Positions 52,871 through 63,240 of a stretch of 64,000 nucleotides of DNA are shown piece after piece; position 1 is the stretch's first letter, and each line of letters starts with the position of its first letter. The position numbers and the translations under genes are program-made. The notes under the pieces were generated by a model. It was not told the origin of the DNA. It did no database searches and saw only the letters and a program-made list of their open reading frames with translations. Origin of the DNA: Perognathus longimembris pacificus (lineage: Eukaryota > Chordata > Mammalia > Rodentia > Heteromyidae); NCBI RefSeq assembly GCF_023159225.1, contig NC_063161.1, forward strand, positions 71,390,767 through 71,454,766. Direction: 5' to 3'.

Positions 52871-53930
52871 TGCGCGCACGCGCGCTCACGCGCCAGTCCT
52901 AAAATTTGAACTGAGGGTCTGGGCACTCTCCCTTTGCTTTTTCCACTCTAATGCTTGAGCCACAGCTCCTCTTCCAGCTTTTTGGTGGTTAATAGAAAAT
53001 AGTTTCTTGGACTTTCTTGCCTGGGCCGGCTTTGAACCGTGATGCTCAGATCTGAGGGCCATGATTTCTGGAGCAGGAGGGCATGGGCTGAGCCAGAGGC
53101 AGTGTAGCTATCAGAAAAATTTCACAGCCCAGGCTACAGTTCTTTAAGAACCTCAACAACCACCATGAGGTCCCCAAATACACACGCATGCTCACACAGC
53201 TGGCATTCACGCCTGCCCGGCACCCCCTTTCCACCTCAGCCAGGCCTCCCCAAGGGTCCTGTGGAGCTCAGAAGGGCAGCCGGGCACCAGGCTGTGGGCA
53301 CTCAGGTAGGTCCCTGACACTGGCAGCCAATCCACCCCCCCAAAGCCCCAGGTGGGGCCTCGGCCTCACTCCCACCCCAGCAGTCCTACCTAGAACAAAA
53401 CCCCAAATGTGCGGAGTGTGCTCACAAGCTGGGTTTCATCACTGCAACCACCTGTTGCCCTGCACCTGTGTCCTAAGGGCGCAGATGGCAGGCACAGGGC
53501 TCAGGCCATCGTACGGTCTGGGCCCAGAGCTAACAGCAGCAGGGGCTTGACTTGGGGCCATGCTGGCCCCTACAGGCAGTGGCACGAGTGTAGCCAGGCC
53601 TTATTCTATTTCCAGATGGTGCCCAGAAGGTCCTGACTGTGGCTACCCAGGACCCAGAGCTTGAATCCCTGATATCTAGTACCCCCCACCCCCACCCCCT
53701 GGGGCCCCCATACCAGACAGGGCGAGCATGGACGGGAACTCCCAGCAATTGGAGACACCCAGGGAGTCGGTGGCGCAGCTGAACCAGAGGTTCTCGTAGA
53801 TGGTGTTGGTGGTGATCACGTTGCCGTGCACGGTGGACACACGCCAGTAGCTGTTTTGCAGCGTCAGCCCCAGCATCAGCAGCCCCAGGGCCGACAGGAA
53901 AAAGCCAAATGTCTCCACAGCCAGAGACAT
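50163..53930 (-). CDS. CLDN15: Claudin-15, 5 exons, 227 aa
   Basis: Four-pass tight-junction protein forming a paracellular cation pore, chiefly in gut. Exons, 5' to 3': 53930-53714, 51594-51430, 50679-50598, 50524-50408 and 50265-50163; 684 bases, 227 residues (human 228). The start chosen is [11 protein letters not shown], matching other claudin-15 proteins. The claudin signature is intact: W30, then NLWFSC with C52, and C62. The acidic residues tied to cation selectivity, E46, D55 and E64, are all present. The C-terminus KNAYV is a PDZ ligand. Intron 1 holds a long TG tract. CLDN15 is in tandem behind FIS1. Confidence 0.97.
50982..51145 (-). mobile_element. Composite SINE in CLDN15 intron 2
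   Basis: Minus-strand copy lacking the distal part of its head. Confidence 0.7.
52814..52888 (+). repeat. (TG)n tract merging into CG-rich alternating DNA
   Basis: About 26 TG units (52814-52866) continue directly into GCGCGTGCGCGCACGCGCGC. The whole block of about 75 bases alternates purine and pyrimidine. It is in CLDN15 intron 1 beside a SINE tail (52893-53062). Confidence 0.9.
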
Positions 53931-54160
53931 CCTGAGCAGCAGGCCCCCCTGGGGCAGCGGCCCCACAGAGGCAGGAGGGCAGCACCCCTGGGGGGCCCCC
54001 AAGGGGCTCTGGCCAGGGAGCCTCGCTGAAGAGCTCCACCCGCTGCTCCTCCACCTCCACCTCAGTCTCTAGGGTTCTCTACTGCCCTCTGGGTCTCTGC
54101 TTCCTCGCAGGTCAGAGGAGTGAGTGGAGCAAGGCTCACTCTGCAGCTGTTGACAAGAGA
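53931..54160 (-). other. CLDN15: CLDN15 5' leader and probable promoter region
   Basis: The region upstream of the start codon is only moderately GC-rich and is not a strong CpG island, which fits a tissue-restricted gene. I cannot fix the transcription start or rule out an upstream noncoding exon. Confidence 0.45.
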
Positions 54161-55499
54161 TGGAGGGAAAAATGGCCAAAAGTCCACCCCCGCCCCCAGC
54201 CTCCGGGCCGCCCCATTCCCCGCCCTGCCAGGTGGAGGAGTGGACTTGCCCAGAGACTATCGCCTGGAAGGACAGCAGCCCAGCCCCTGCCCTGGGGCAG
54301 GAGCGCCCCAAGGGAGACATCACAGCCAAGGGGAAGTGGCCGGCTCTGGCTCTGACTCAGATTTCACCAGGGCCAGAGAATGGAGTCAGACTGGCAAAGA
54401 GGGGAAAGTTAACAGTACCCAAAGAAATGCACCTCAGGCTAGCTCCCTGCCTACCCCCGGGGCACAGCCAGCCCCCCAGGGTGCCAGTTCACAGAGGACT
54501 AAGCAGGCTGGCAAAGGGGTGGGAAGCTAGGGGATCTGGACCCCACCTGCTGGTCCAGACTAGATGCCATCTTACCCAGGGGCTTTGGGGGCCCTGGGCT
54601 GACTGGCACTACAGGCTCTGGGGTTGTCATTTGGGGATCACAGTCCTTACCTGCTAGTGCTTGCCAAGTACCCATCTGAATGCTACAGGCTGAGGGGAGC
54701 CACCTGCCCAAACTCGGCTTTCCTGGCTCTAGGAGCTGACCTTTGGCTCTAGCTAGGTTTCTTTGCCCAGGGGCTAAAGCTTTCCGTTACCAACCAACGG
54801 CTGTCACCTGCTGTATTAATGATGATGGACTGGAAGCCACGCCCAGCACCTGTCTAGGGCAAGGTGGCCATAGACCTGGGGGGGGGCACCCATCCTCCCA
54901 TTACCAACCCCCTTTCCTGGTAGGTGCCTCTTCCCATCCCCACTGGCCAGGCAGGCGCTGTGGAACGAGAGGTATGCGGTGAGGACACAGGCCTACGCAG
55001 AGCCTGGCACCACAGGGTGCAGGCAAAGTGGGCTGGGTGGGGCCTCCCGCTCCACAGGCTGAACTGGGATGCCCTGTGCCCCCAACCTCTCCCACACACC
55101 ACTCCACACCAGGGCACCCTGTCCTGCCCTGCATGGCCCCCTTCCTCCTCAGAGGAGACAAAGGGAGGGAAGGGCGGAGGCCTTGAAGGAAGCTGAGTGG
55201 GGGCCTCTGGTGTGGAAAACTCCATTGGTGACGTGAGAGGCAGCTGAGTGGGTGAGAGGAGACCCGGGACATAAATCTCAGCCTTCCCCTGGGACAGGGT
55301 GCTGGGCCACAGAAAGCCACGGAAGGGCCATGGGGGAGGAGAGGAAGGAAGGATGTGGGCCGGGCAGCTCAGAGGACAAAGCAGAGGCCTGTAGTGGCCA
55401 GAGGGCGGGAGCCAGAGGGCCCGGGGCAGGAGAGGACCATGGGTGACCACCATCTGCCCATAGTGAGGCCCCCTCCCACAAATCACACTCCAGCATCCC
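54161..55499. other. Intergenic region between FIS1 and CLDN15
   Basis: No exon and no clear SINE are visible. It is moderately GC-rich and is the most likely place for CLDN15 control elements. Confidence 0.55.
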
Positions 55500-55706
55500 A
55501 AGCCATGGCCCATGTTTATTTACACTCATCCCACAGCAAAGGACAGGCTAGATCACAAGTGGACAGGGGGCAGGGATGGAAGGCCATGGGGGACAATGAC
55601 AAGAGCACAGAGAGAGGGTAGGGAGAGGGCTGGCAAGGATGGCCAGGCCCCTCACGTCCTCTCTGCCTCTCAGGTGCCTGGGGCTGAGGAGCAGGTCCGG
55701 CTTCCT
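55500..55706 (-). other. FIS1: FIS1 3' untranslated region
   Basis: A short 3' UTR of about 205 bases ending near the AATAAA at 55520-55515 on the minus strand. Confidence 0.8.
55515..55520 (-). terminator. FIS1: FIS1 polyadenylation signal
   Basis: AATAAA on the minus strand about 190 bases after the stop codon. It leaves about 1.35 kb before CLDN15 begins. Confidence 0.85.
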
Positions 55707-58253
55707 TCAGGATTTAGACTTGGACACAGCCAGCCCGATGAGTCCGGCCAGGCCTGCCACACCCAGGGCCATGCCGCCCACAATGGCCATGCCGACCAGG
55801 CCGTCTGTGGAAAGGGAGAGGGGGTCAGGAGGCGAATGGCTGCACCTCTCCCTGAGGCTGGGGTGAGCCAGTGCCTGGGGGGGCACAGAGACTGTCACCT
55901 TTCTTCATGGCCTTGTCAATGAGCCGCTCCAGTTCCTTGGCCTGGTTGTTCTGCGGCTCTGTCTGTAGCAGTCCCCGCACGTACTTCAGCGCCTTTTCAT
56001 ATTCCTGCACTCCAGGGAAAACACACCCCACAACATGGGCACCCGTGGGCTCCCAGCAACCCCCCCCCCCAACCTGGGCTCCTTTCCTCCTGTGCCTGCT
56101 CTTCCCTCCACCTCCTCACCACCCCAGCCCCACCCAATGGAGTAGAGTCCACCAACCCTACTGTGCAGGGTGATAAGCCAGGGGAGATAAGAGCCCAAGG
56201 CATGGGCTACACCCCAGGCATGCCAGCCCCTGGGTTCCCACACCCGCAGGACCCCCTCTTCTCCCCTTCCTTCAAGGGGCCTGTCCTGCCTGCCTGCCAG
56301 TAGCCTTCCTGAAGGCCTTACCTTGAGCCGGTAGTTCCCCACAGCCAGGTAGAAGACATAATCCCGCTGCTCCTCCTTGCTCCCTTTGGGCAGCAGCTCT
56401 TGGGGAAGAGAAAGAAGAAAGTGAAAATTGTCTCTCTTCTCCTAATGGGGTGCTCCAAAAGACTACTTTCCACCTCCCACTAATGCTGCGTCTCCACGGT
56501 GGCAGGAGCTGCCCGATACCCAGTGACACAGATCCCACAATCAGTGATAGTCAGCTTGTGCATCCTTGTGAACGGACAGGAATCCAGGGCATAGGAGAAG
56601 TCCAAAGGCAGTTCTACACTTGCCAGGTACTGTGGCACACTCCTGAAATACCAGCACTCAGGAGGCTGATGCAGGAGGATCATGAGCTCAAGGATAGTTA
56701 CACAGTGAGAACCTGTCTTAATCAAAAGAAACAAAAACAAAGGGTAGCTCTGCTGTGCATCCTGCTGCCGTCCCTGGCCACCAGATGACTGAGAATGGGG
56801 AGCAATCTGGCCACTAGAAGGATGGGGTTCCGTTTTTCTAACTCATCCTCCCTGAGTGACCCCCCCCCCAATAGACTTTCCTTGGGGCCCAGAGCTTGCC
56901 CCAAGAAGTTCTGCAATTGCTGCATCCCTCCTAGCGGTCTGCACTGTCTGCAGCTGGACTGTCCGTGACCAAAGACCCCGTCTACTGCTTAGCCCCATCA
57001 GGGAAACCAGGAAAAACCAACTGCCAGTGTGGCCTCTGTGTTTGCATTAACAAAGACACTTGCCAGGCCCTGTCATCCTAGCTACTCAGGAGGCTGAGAT
57101 CTGAGGATCAAGGTTCGAAGCCAGCCAGGGCAGGAAAGTTCATGAGACTCTATCTCCAATTAACCAACAAAAAAGCTGTGGCGCCAGCTTTGAGTGAAAA
57201 AGCACAGGGACAGCGCCCAGGCTCCAGTACCAGCATTAGAAATGTCTGCACATGTTCAGCAGACAGCATGTCTTTTTTTTTCTTCAAAATCTTTTAGATT
57301 GTTAGAAATTTGCAAGTGTGGAAGCTGCGGCTGTGGAGGGCCAGCTCCAGCCATTCTCTCGGACTGCGGAGGGACTGCGCTTCGAGGTAGGGTCCGGCAC
57401 TTGAGATGGAGGGAGGCCGGTGGCGGAGGACGCCTGGCCGGAGGCGGGCGGGAAGGGTGGGGGGCCGCGCCTCACCCTCCAGCAGTGCGATGCCCCGGCG
57501 GATGTCATCGTTGTACTTGCTCCGCACCAGGCACCAGGCGTACTCGAACTGCGTGCTCTTGGACACGGAGCCCGCCGCCTGCTCAGACTGGAATTTCTTC
57601 TCAAACTTCTGCCAGAGAAGAGAGGAGAGGGGCGAGCGCTCAGAGCCGAGGGTGCCGGCCACTCTCCTCTCCTCCGCGACCAAGGGGCCTGGCACCCCGC
57701 GGCTCCGCTCCCGCCCTCCTCCCCGCGGTGCCCGGCGGCGAGGCCGCCTACTGGCGGCTCCAGGCACCGCCTGGGCAGTGGGACGGTAAACTCGGCCGGC
57801 CCGGCCCGCGACTCCCGAGGTCTCAGGGAGGCGCCCGGCTCCGCCCGCGCTTTCATCGTGGCAGAAAGGAGGGAGCAGAGGCAGGGCCCGCCCCCCACGG
57901 CTGCCAGGCCACCGACGAAGCTCGGCACTGGCGCCGCCTCAACCCTAAGGGGATACCCGGTGCGCCCGGCTCTGCAAACCCAGAAGCCGACTCCAGGCCT
58001 TCGGATGGAGGCGGGAGGAACTACAACTCCCAGCAGGCTCTTGGGCCAGGAGCGCCTTTCGGCCAGGAGCCCGCGCCACAGAGGCTGCCGGGAGCCGTAG
58101 TTCGACTGCCTCGGGCAAAGCCGAGGCTGGGAGCGAGTTTGGCCTCCGCGGAACTCTGCTCGGGACCCGTCCTCCACTCTCCCCTCGCCTCCGCGGGCCA
58201 GACCTCACCTTCAGATCCTCCACAGACACAAGGTCGTTCAGCACGGCCTCCAT
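55707..58253 (-). CDS. FIS1: Mitochondrial fission 1 protein, 5 exons, 152 aa
   Basis: Tail-anchored outer-membrane protein of mitochondria and peroxisomes that takes part in fission. Exons, 5' to 3': 58253-58209, 57608-57476, 56398-56322, 56004-55899 and 55804-55707; 459 bases, 152 residues, equal to human. The protein starts MEAVLNDLVSVEDLKKF, carries the TPR-like helical bundle (residues about 1-120, including YNDDIRRGI and LLQTEPQNNQAKELE), then a single membrane anchor near residues 125-145 and the basic tail SKSKS. Lys15 agrees with mouse rather than human. The first exon sits in a CpG island with a consensus ETS site. Confidence 0.97.
56625..56735 (+). mobile_element. B1-like element in FIS1 intron 2
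   Basis: Contains a CACTCAGGAGGCTGATGCAG block and an A-rich end; conventional B1 form. Confidence 0.7.
57062..57240 (+). mobile_element. Composite SINE in FIS1 intron 2
   Basis: Plus strand, opposite to the gene; the tail is shortened. Confidence 0.7.
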
Positions 58254-58480
58254 GGCCGCCGCCCCCGCAGTCCTCACACCACGGACTCTACAGGATCACA
58301 GTCTCCATGGTCCGGTGCAGGGGCGGAGAGGCACTTCCGGAACACGGCGGATGCGGCCGGTCTGGCCCGGCCCCGCCTGCTCCTGCCGGCCCGGCCACAG
58401 GGGGCGCTAGAGCGCACGCCCGGACCGTCAGCGACCACCACCCCACCCGGCCACCGCGGCCTCCTTGGGAGCCCGCAAAC
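57420..58480 (-). promoter_or_regulatory. FIS1: CpG-island promoter of FIS1
   Basis: This CpG-rich block runs from exon 2 to beyond the start codon. A consensus ETS site CCGGAAGT lies on the minus strand at 58340-58333. Intron 1 holds two facing ZNF143-like motifs (58020-58038 and 58085-58103). There is no TATA box. The start site is probably near 58310-58340. Confidence 0.7.
58288..58308 (-). CDS. Candidate upstream ORF of FIS1, 6 codons plus stop
   Basis: An ATG in a strong context (ACC-ATG-G) opens METVIL followed by TAG, ending 34 bases before the FIS1 start codon. It would be in the FIS1 5' leader if transcription begins above 58308, which is likely but not shown. Confidence 0.45.
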   Translation of the reverse strand: METVIL

Positions 58481-58939
58481 CCAACCCAGAATTCCGAGAC
58501 AGGAATCTGTCAGGCCAGCCCCCAGGATGGAACACCTAGCAGGAACCGCATCGGCCAAAATCATAATCATAATCAGCACCAGGATATCTGGGGCCTCTAT
58601 GCAAGATAGAGAATGGGGTATTAGTCATATGGATAGCAGGAGGCGGGTCCACTGCACAGCAAATACTACTGCATCTGAAAAACTTACAAGATATTTTGCT
58701 GAACCCTGTGGATGAACTACAGCCCCCCTCACTTTGCAACTATGTGAATGAAATACAGGTCCTCTAACTCTGCATCTATGTCCTTTGAGCTGAGCTATTC
58801 TGTGCAGCAGTCCCTTTGCAATCACCTTGAACTCCAAGAAAGGTTTCACAGATAAATATCTATGGTGGAAGTCAGACTCCCACCTCAAACAGGCAAAACC
58901 TTCTCCTCATATGACAGGAAACAACAAAAAAGAGGACCA

Positions 58940-59130
58940 GGGCTGGGAATATGGCTTAGCGGTAGAGTGCTTGCCTTGCATGCATGAAGCCCTGGGTTCG
59001 ATTCCTCAGCACCACATACACAGAAAAAGCCAGAAGTGGCACTGTGACTCAAGTGGTAGAGTGCTAACCTTGAGCACAAAGAAGCCAAGAACAGTGCTCA
59101 GGCCCTGAGTCCAAGCCCCAGGACTGGCAA
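58940..59130 (+). mobile_element. ID-headed dimeric SINE
   Basis: Plus-strand copy with intact head and tail. Confidence 0.85.
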
Positions 59131-59688
59131 AAAATAAAATAAAACAAAAACAGGGCCACCTGCCAGTCATTCTAATAGCAAAGCTAACAATTCTCCCCCA
59201 ATTCCTCTCAGGGTGGAGACAGATAAAGATTAACCAGGCCACACCAGTGACCTGGTACTGTTTGAAACAGACCTATCTGTCTCACTCCCTCTGTTTTCCC
59301 TATTGAACCTGAAGACAATGTCTGCACACACAACGCCTGGGCCCCCCCCCCCCCCCACGCCTCCAAGCTGTGTAATAAAACCTCCTTTCTCTGCCCTTGA
59401 ATAAGGAGGCAAGTGGTGGGCTTATTTTGAGACTCCTGTACTTTGGGTCTAACAACTTGGTTTCACTATAACGGGAACTTAAAGAGAAGCAGTGTCTCTT
59501 GAAGGGTCCAGTATTCATATGTTTAAGCCATCTTTGGGTACTGCGGAGAGGGGAGGCAGTGTGAAGCAAGGGGAAGTGAAATGATGGGTGGTTAGACTTG
59601 CAGACTTTCCACCTAGATTCAACCTTTCAATGGAATGGAAGTTCCCTTGTTTAAATGTCTTTATTTAATGAAAGTTGTTTTCCTTATG

Positions 59689-59690
<2 letters not shown>

Positions 59691-59739
<49 letters not shown>

Positions 59740-59752
59740 CGTGCATGTGCAC
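59691..59752 (+). repeat. (TG)n tract with GCGCGTGC extension
   Basis: About 22 TG units followed by alternating GCGCGCGTGCGTGC; it abuts the tail end of a minus-strand ID-headed SINE. Confidence 0.9.
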
Positions 59753-59943
59753 GCCAGCCCTGGATCTTGGACTCAAGACCTAAGCACTGTCCCTGAGCTT
59801 CTTTTTGCTCGAGGCTAGCACTCTGCCACTTGAGCCACAGCACTACTTCTGGCTTTTTCTATATATGTGGTGCTGAGGAATTGAATCCAGGGCTTCATGT
59901 ATGTGAGGCAAGCACTCTAACACTAGGCCACATTCCCAGCCCC
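59753..59943 (-). mobile_element. ID-headed dimeric SINE
   Basis: Minus-strand copy; the TG tract sits where its A-tail would be. Confidence 0.8.
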
Positions 59944-60451
59944 GAGACTGCTGTTTAAACAGACACAAGTACTAATAGTAAAGAGGTCAGTGCCTGGGTT
60001 ATCATCCAAACAAACACCTGTCACATGCATAAAGCCTTATGCTCTCATTTAGCATTTTCCACAAGGCTGGCACTCTTACCACTTGAGTCACAGCTCCACT
60101 TCTGGTTTTTGTGGTTAGAGAATTGAGTCCCACGGCTTAGAGCCTGCACCCTCATATCTCAGGGAAAAAGACAGATTTGAAAGACAGAATGAAAACAGAC
60201 CAGATGAACTTTCATGAAGGTTGATGAGGGACACCAGGGTGGCCTGAGGAGTTAGGATATGAGGTGTAATGGGTGCAGGGGTGAGGGACTTCAAGTAAGG
60301 TCATGAGTGGGGAGTAAGGTCACAGCTGGAGTGTTCAAAGAGTTTTAGGACTTGCCTTGCAAGTTTGTGGTAGTGGCTCGTGGCTAAGGCTGAAACTGTT
60401 TAGATTCCCATTATTTGGGATTAGATGATAAGATTCCAAGAATTCTGTGCT

Positions 60452-60690
60452 GGGACTACTGGCTCTCACCTGTAATCCTAGCTACTCAGGAGGCTGAGAT
60501 CTGATGATCTCAGAAACCATCCAGGACAGGAAAGTCCATGTGAGACACTTATCTCCAGTACACTACTCAGAAAAGCCAGAAGTGTTGTTGTGGCTCTAGT
60601 GGTAGAGCACTAGCCTTGAGCCCAGGGTCAGTGCCAAGGCCTAGAGTTGAAGCCCCAAGGCAGGAAAACAAAAACAAAAACAAAAACATG
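60452..60690 (+). mobile_element. B1-headed composite SINE
   Basis: Plus-strand copy ending in an (AAAAC)n-type tail. Confidence 0.75.
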
Positions 60691-60857
60691 CAAAAGAAAA
60701 TTGAATTCTGGGAAGATACCCCTGGGGAGGAGTGGAAGAAGGGTAGTCAGAGGGCCATGCCATGGGAGAAACACAAGTTGGGAGGCCAAAGCAGATTCCC
60801 AACACTCAGTCTCCAGGGTGGCTAGGACCAGTGACTAGCACAAAAGATGCCATTCTT

Positions 60858-60965
60858 AGCTCCTTTTTGAACTCTGAAGAAACTGAGGCTCCAGATGTTC
60901 TGTCATCTGCCCGGTGACACTGAGCTAGAAGCAGAGGAGCTGGAATTTGAACTTGAGTCCTACCC
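60858..60965 (+). mobile_element. MIR fragment
   Basis: GAAACTGAGGC, TGACACTGAGCTAG and GAATTTGAACT follow MIR order. Confidence 0.6.
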
Positions 60966-61059
60966 TGCTGCTTCATTTCAGCTGCCACTGCAGTAAGTGA
61001 AGAAAGCTGCACGCTTAAAGGAGAAATCTTATTGTTTAAAATTTTTTTTTTTTTTGCGT

Positions 61060-61540
61060 ACCAGTATGGGGCTTGAACTCAGGGCTTCATGTCCTTTCTT
61101 ACCTTTTTTGCCCAGGGCTGGTACTATACAACTTGAGCCACACTTCCACTTTTAGCTTTTTGCTGGCTACTTGAAGATAAGAGTCTGGGATATTTCTCTG
61201 CTCCAAAGGTTTCAAACCTTGATCCTCAGATCTCAGCCTCCAGAGTACCTAGGATGACAGGCAGGAGGCACTGTTCCTGGCCTTTTTATTTTTTGGTTGG
61301 TCATGGGGCTTGGATTCTGGGCCTGGGCACTGTCCCTGAGCTTACCAGCTTAAGGCTAGAGCTCTACCACTTGGGCCACAGTGCCATTTCCGGTTTTCTG
61401 GTGGTTAACTAGATATAAGAGTCTCAGTCTCACATACTTTCCTGCCCAGTCTGGCTTTGAACAGAGATTCTCTGGTCTCAGCCTCCTGAGTAGCTAGGAT
61501 TACAGGCGTGAGCCACTGGTGCCCCTGCAATGCCTGGCCA
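61060..61540 (-). mobile_element. Two B1-headed composite SINEs in tandem
   Basis: Copies at about 61060-61275 and 61285-61540, both on the minus strand. Confidence 0.75.
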
Positions 61541-62114
61541 TTTTTAATATACAGTATAATGTGAAAATACTTGGCTGAGTACATTTATTTGAGAAAATAT
61601 TCAATAAAAAGTAAAAAAAAAAGGAATAATGAAGATTTTCCTGCATTATCTGAGAAAATAAGCAAACAATAAAAACACCACATAATGGTTTCATTACATG
61701 ATGCAACAGAAATATAATAAAATACAAGCTTCAAGTCAGCCCTATGACTTCATGCAGGTAGGTGGGAATATTCAAAAGAAAACTATGTTTTTGTCAAATT
61801 CAGTCGTGGGTGAGCAGACAGGAAGCTGACATTTTGGGGTGCTGAGAAAATAATCTAGGACTGGTATTTGTTCTGTTTTTGCAGATTCTGGCCTTCTTTC
61901 TCTCTGGAGTCCATTTGCAGATGGAGTGAGTTCTAGGTTTCTTTGCTTTCAGCTTGTTATCAGTGGTTAGCTTAGGAGGAATGTTAAAAAAAAAAACACA
62001 AAAACCTACTACCAGGACTAGACTACTTGTATTCTTACAGTTTTCCTTCATCTGTCACTCATACTTCCCAGTTTCACCTACTAACTACTCAGTTAAGAAG
62101 TTTCATCAAGAGCC

Positions 62115-62327
62115 TTGTGAAGTCATGTTTGCAATCTTAGCTATTCGAGAGGCTGTGATCTGAGGATCATGGTTCAAAATCAGCCAGTGCAGAAAAGTCC
62201 ACAAGACTCCATCTCCAATTAATCAGCAAAACGCCAGATTAGAGGCATGGATCAAGTTGTAGAGCACTAGCCCTCAGCAAAGAAGTCAAGTGAGAACATG
62301 AGGTCCTGAGTTCAAGCTTTGATTGCC

Positions 62328-62368
<41 letters not shown>
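62115..62368 (+). mobile_element. B1-headed composite SINE ending in (CA)n
   Basis: Plus-strand copy with a CA tract (62331-62368) at its 3' end, followed by ATCC repeats (about 62384-62404). Confidence 0.8.
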
Positions 62369-62371
<3 letters not shown>

Positions 62372-62559
62372 TGAATCCACTCACCCATCCATCCATCCAT
62401 CCACACATCCAACCTGTTATTAGGGATCTAAGTGATAGATATGAGAAATAAGCCAGACAGAGAAGAGCCCTTGCTGTCATGGAAGTTTACACATCCTGGA
62501 AGAGGCCGTTAGTTAGCCTTACACAGATTTATGTCCCTATCAATCACACGCAGCCACCC

Positions 62560-63240
62560 ATCTTTCCAGTGCAACCCCAGCCCAACGGCCGGTAGCAGCT
62601 CCCAAGCGCAGATCCACATCCCTTCCGGGCTGCCGCAGAAGGATGGGCTCATCACCGCGCACACCAGCCCATCGGGGTCGCCCCTACTTACTTTTCCAGC
62701 TTCACCTCAGATGACCCCGCGCACCCCACAGGCGTCGGAGCGACCGGTCGGCGACTCCGGTCGGCGGGAAGGGCCGGCTTGGGTTAGCGTCCCCACGGCG
62801 AGCAAGGCGGGGCCGGGGTCCGCGGCTCCCCACAGCGAGCAGGACCGTCAGCTGGCCCTCAGCCCTTTAAGGGGGCACAGTGCGCCTCACTCACGTCCCG
62901 CCACCGTACAAGCCCCCCAGCATCTGTTGAATGAATGAATGAATGAATGGATCCGCCATCCTCCCACCGACGACGCCGGCCCAGGCGCCGGCACTTCCGG
63001 GTGTGGCGTGCGCCTGCGCGGGCCTGCTCTAGGACTCCAGCTCGGTGGTCTGGAGGACCCCGGAGAGCGCGGCGGTATGGGGGGGTGGGGGAGGAAACGG
63101 TAGAAACCAGGCGGTGTCTGCGCCGGCGCAATAGGTGCTCACTGCAGGAGACGGGACCTTGACAAAGGGGGCGGAGCTCTGAGAAGAGCTGGCCAATGAT
63201 TGTGCGAGGCCTCGTGAGTGAGGCGGGGCGAGGCGAGGTA
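62560..63240. promoter_or_regulatory. CpG-island promoter of an unassigned gene
   Basis: CpG-rich, without repeats apart from a short GAAT tract. It holds a consensus ETS site (ACTTCCGG, 62993-63000), a perfect NRF1 site GCGCCTGCGC (63010-63019) and CCAAT (63193-63197). On the minus strand an AA|GTAAGT donor has its exon end at 62692. No coding exon is recognisable. By synteny with human, IFT22 is the next minus-strand gene, but its start is not seen here. Confidence 0.55.

Larger units (their letters stand above)
58481..62559. other. Gene-less stretch upstream of FIS1
   Basis: No exon is recognisable. It holds SINEs at about 58940-59130, 59752-59943, 60452-60665, 61060-61540 and 62115-62330, a MIR piece near 60858-60965, a C run at 59342-59357, and TG/CA tracts. 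Confidence 0.65.

Noticed and set aside
57194..58609. 471-codon open frame on the plus strand over FIS1
   Set aside because: It runs antisense across FIS1 exon 2, intron 1 and the CpG island; composition is GC-driven and no domain is recognisable.
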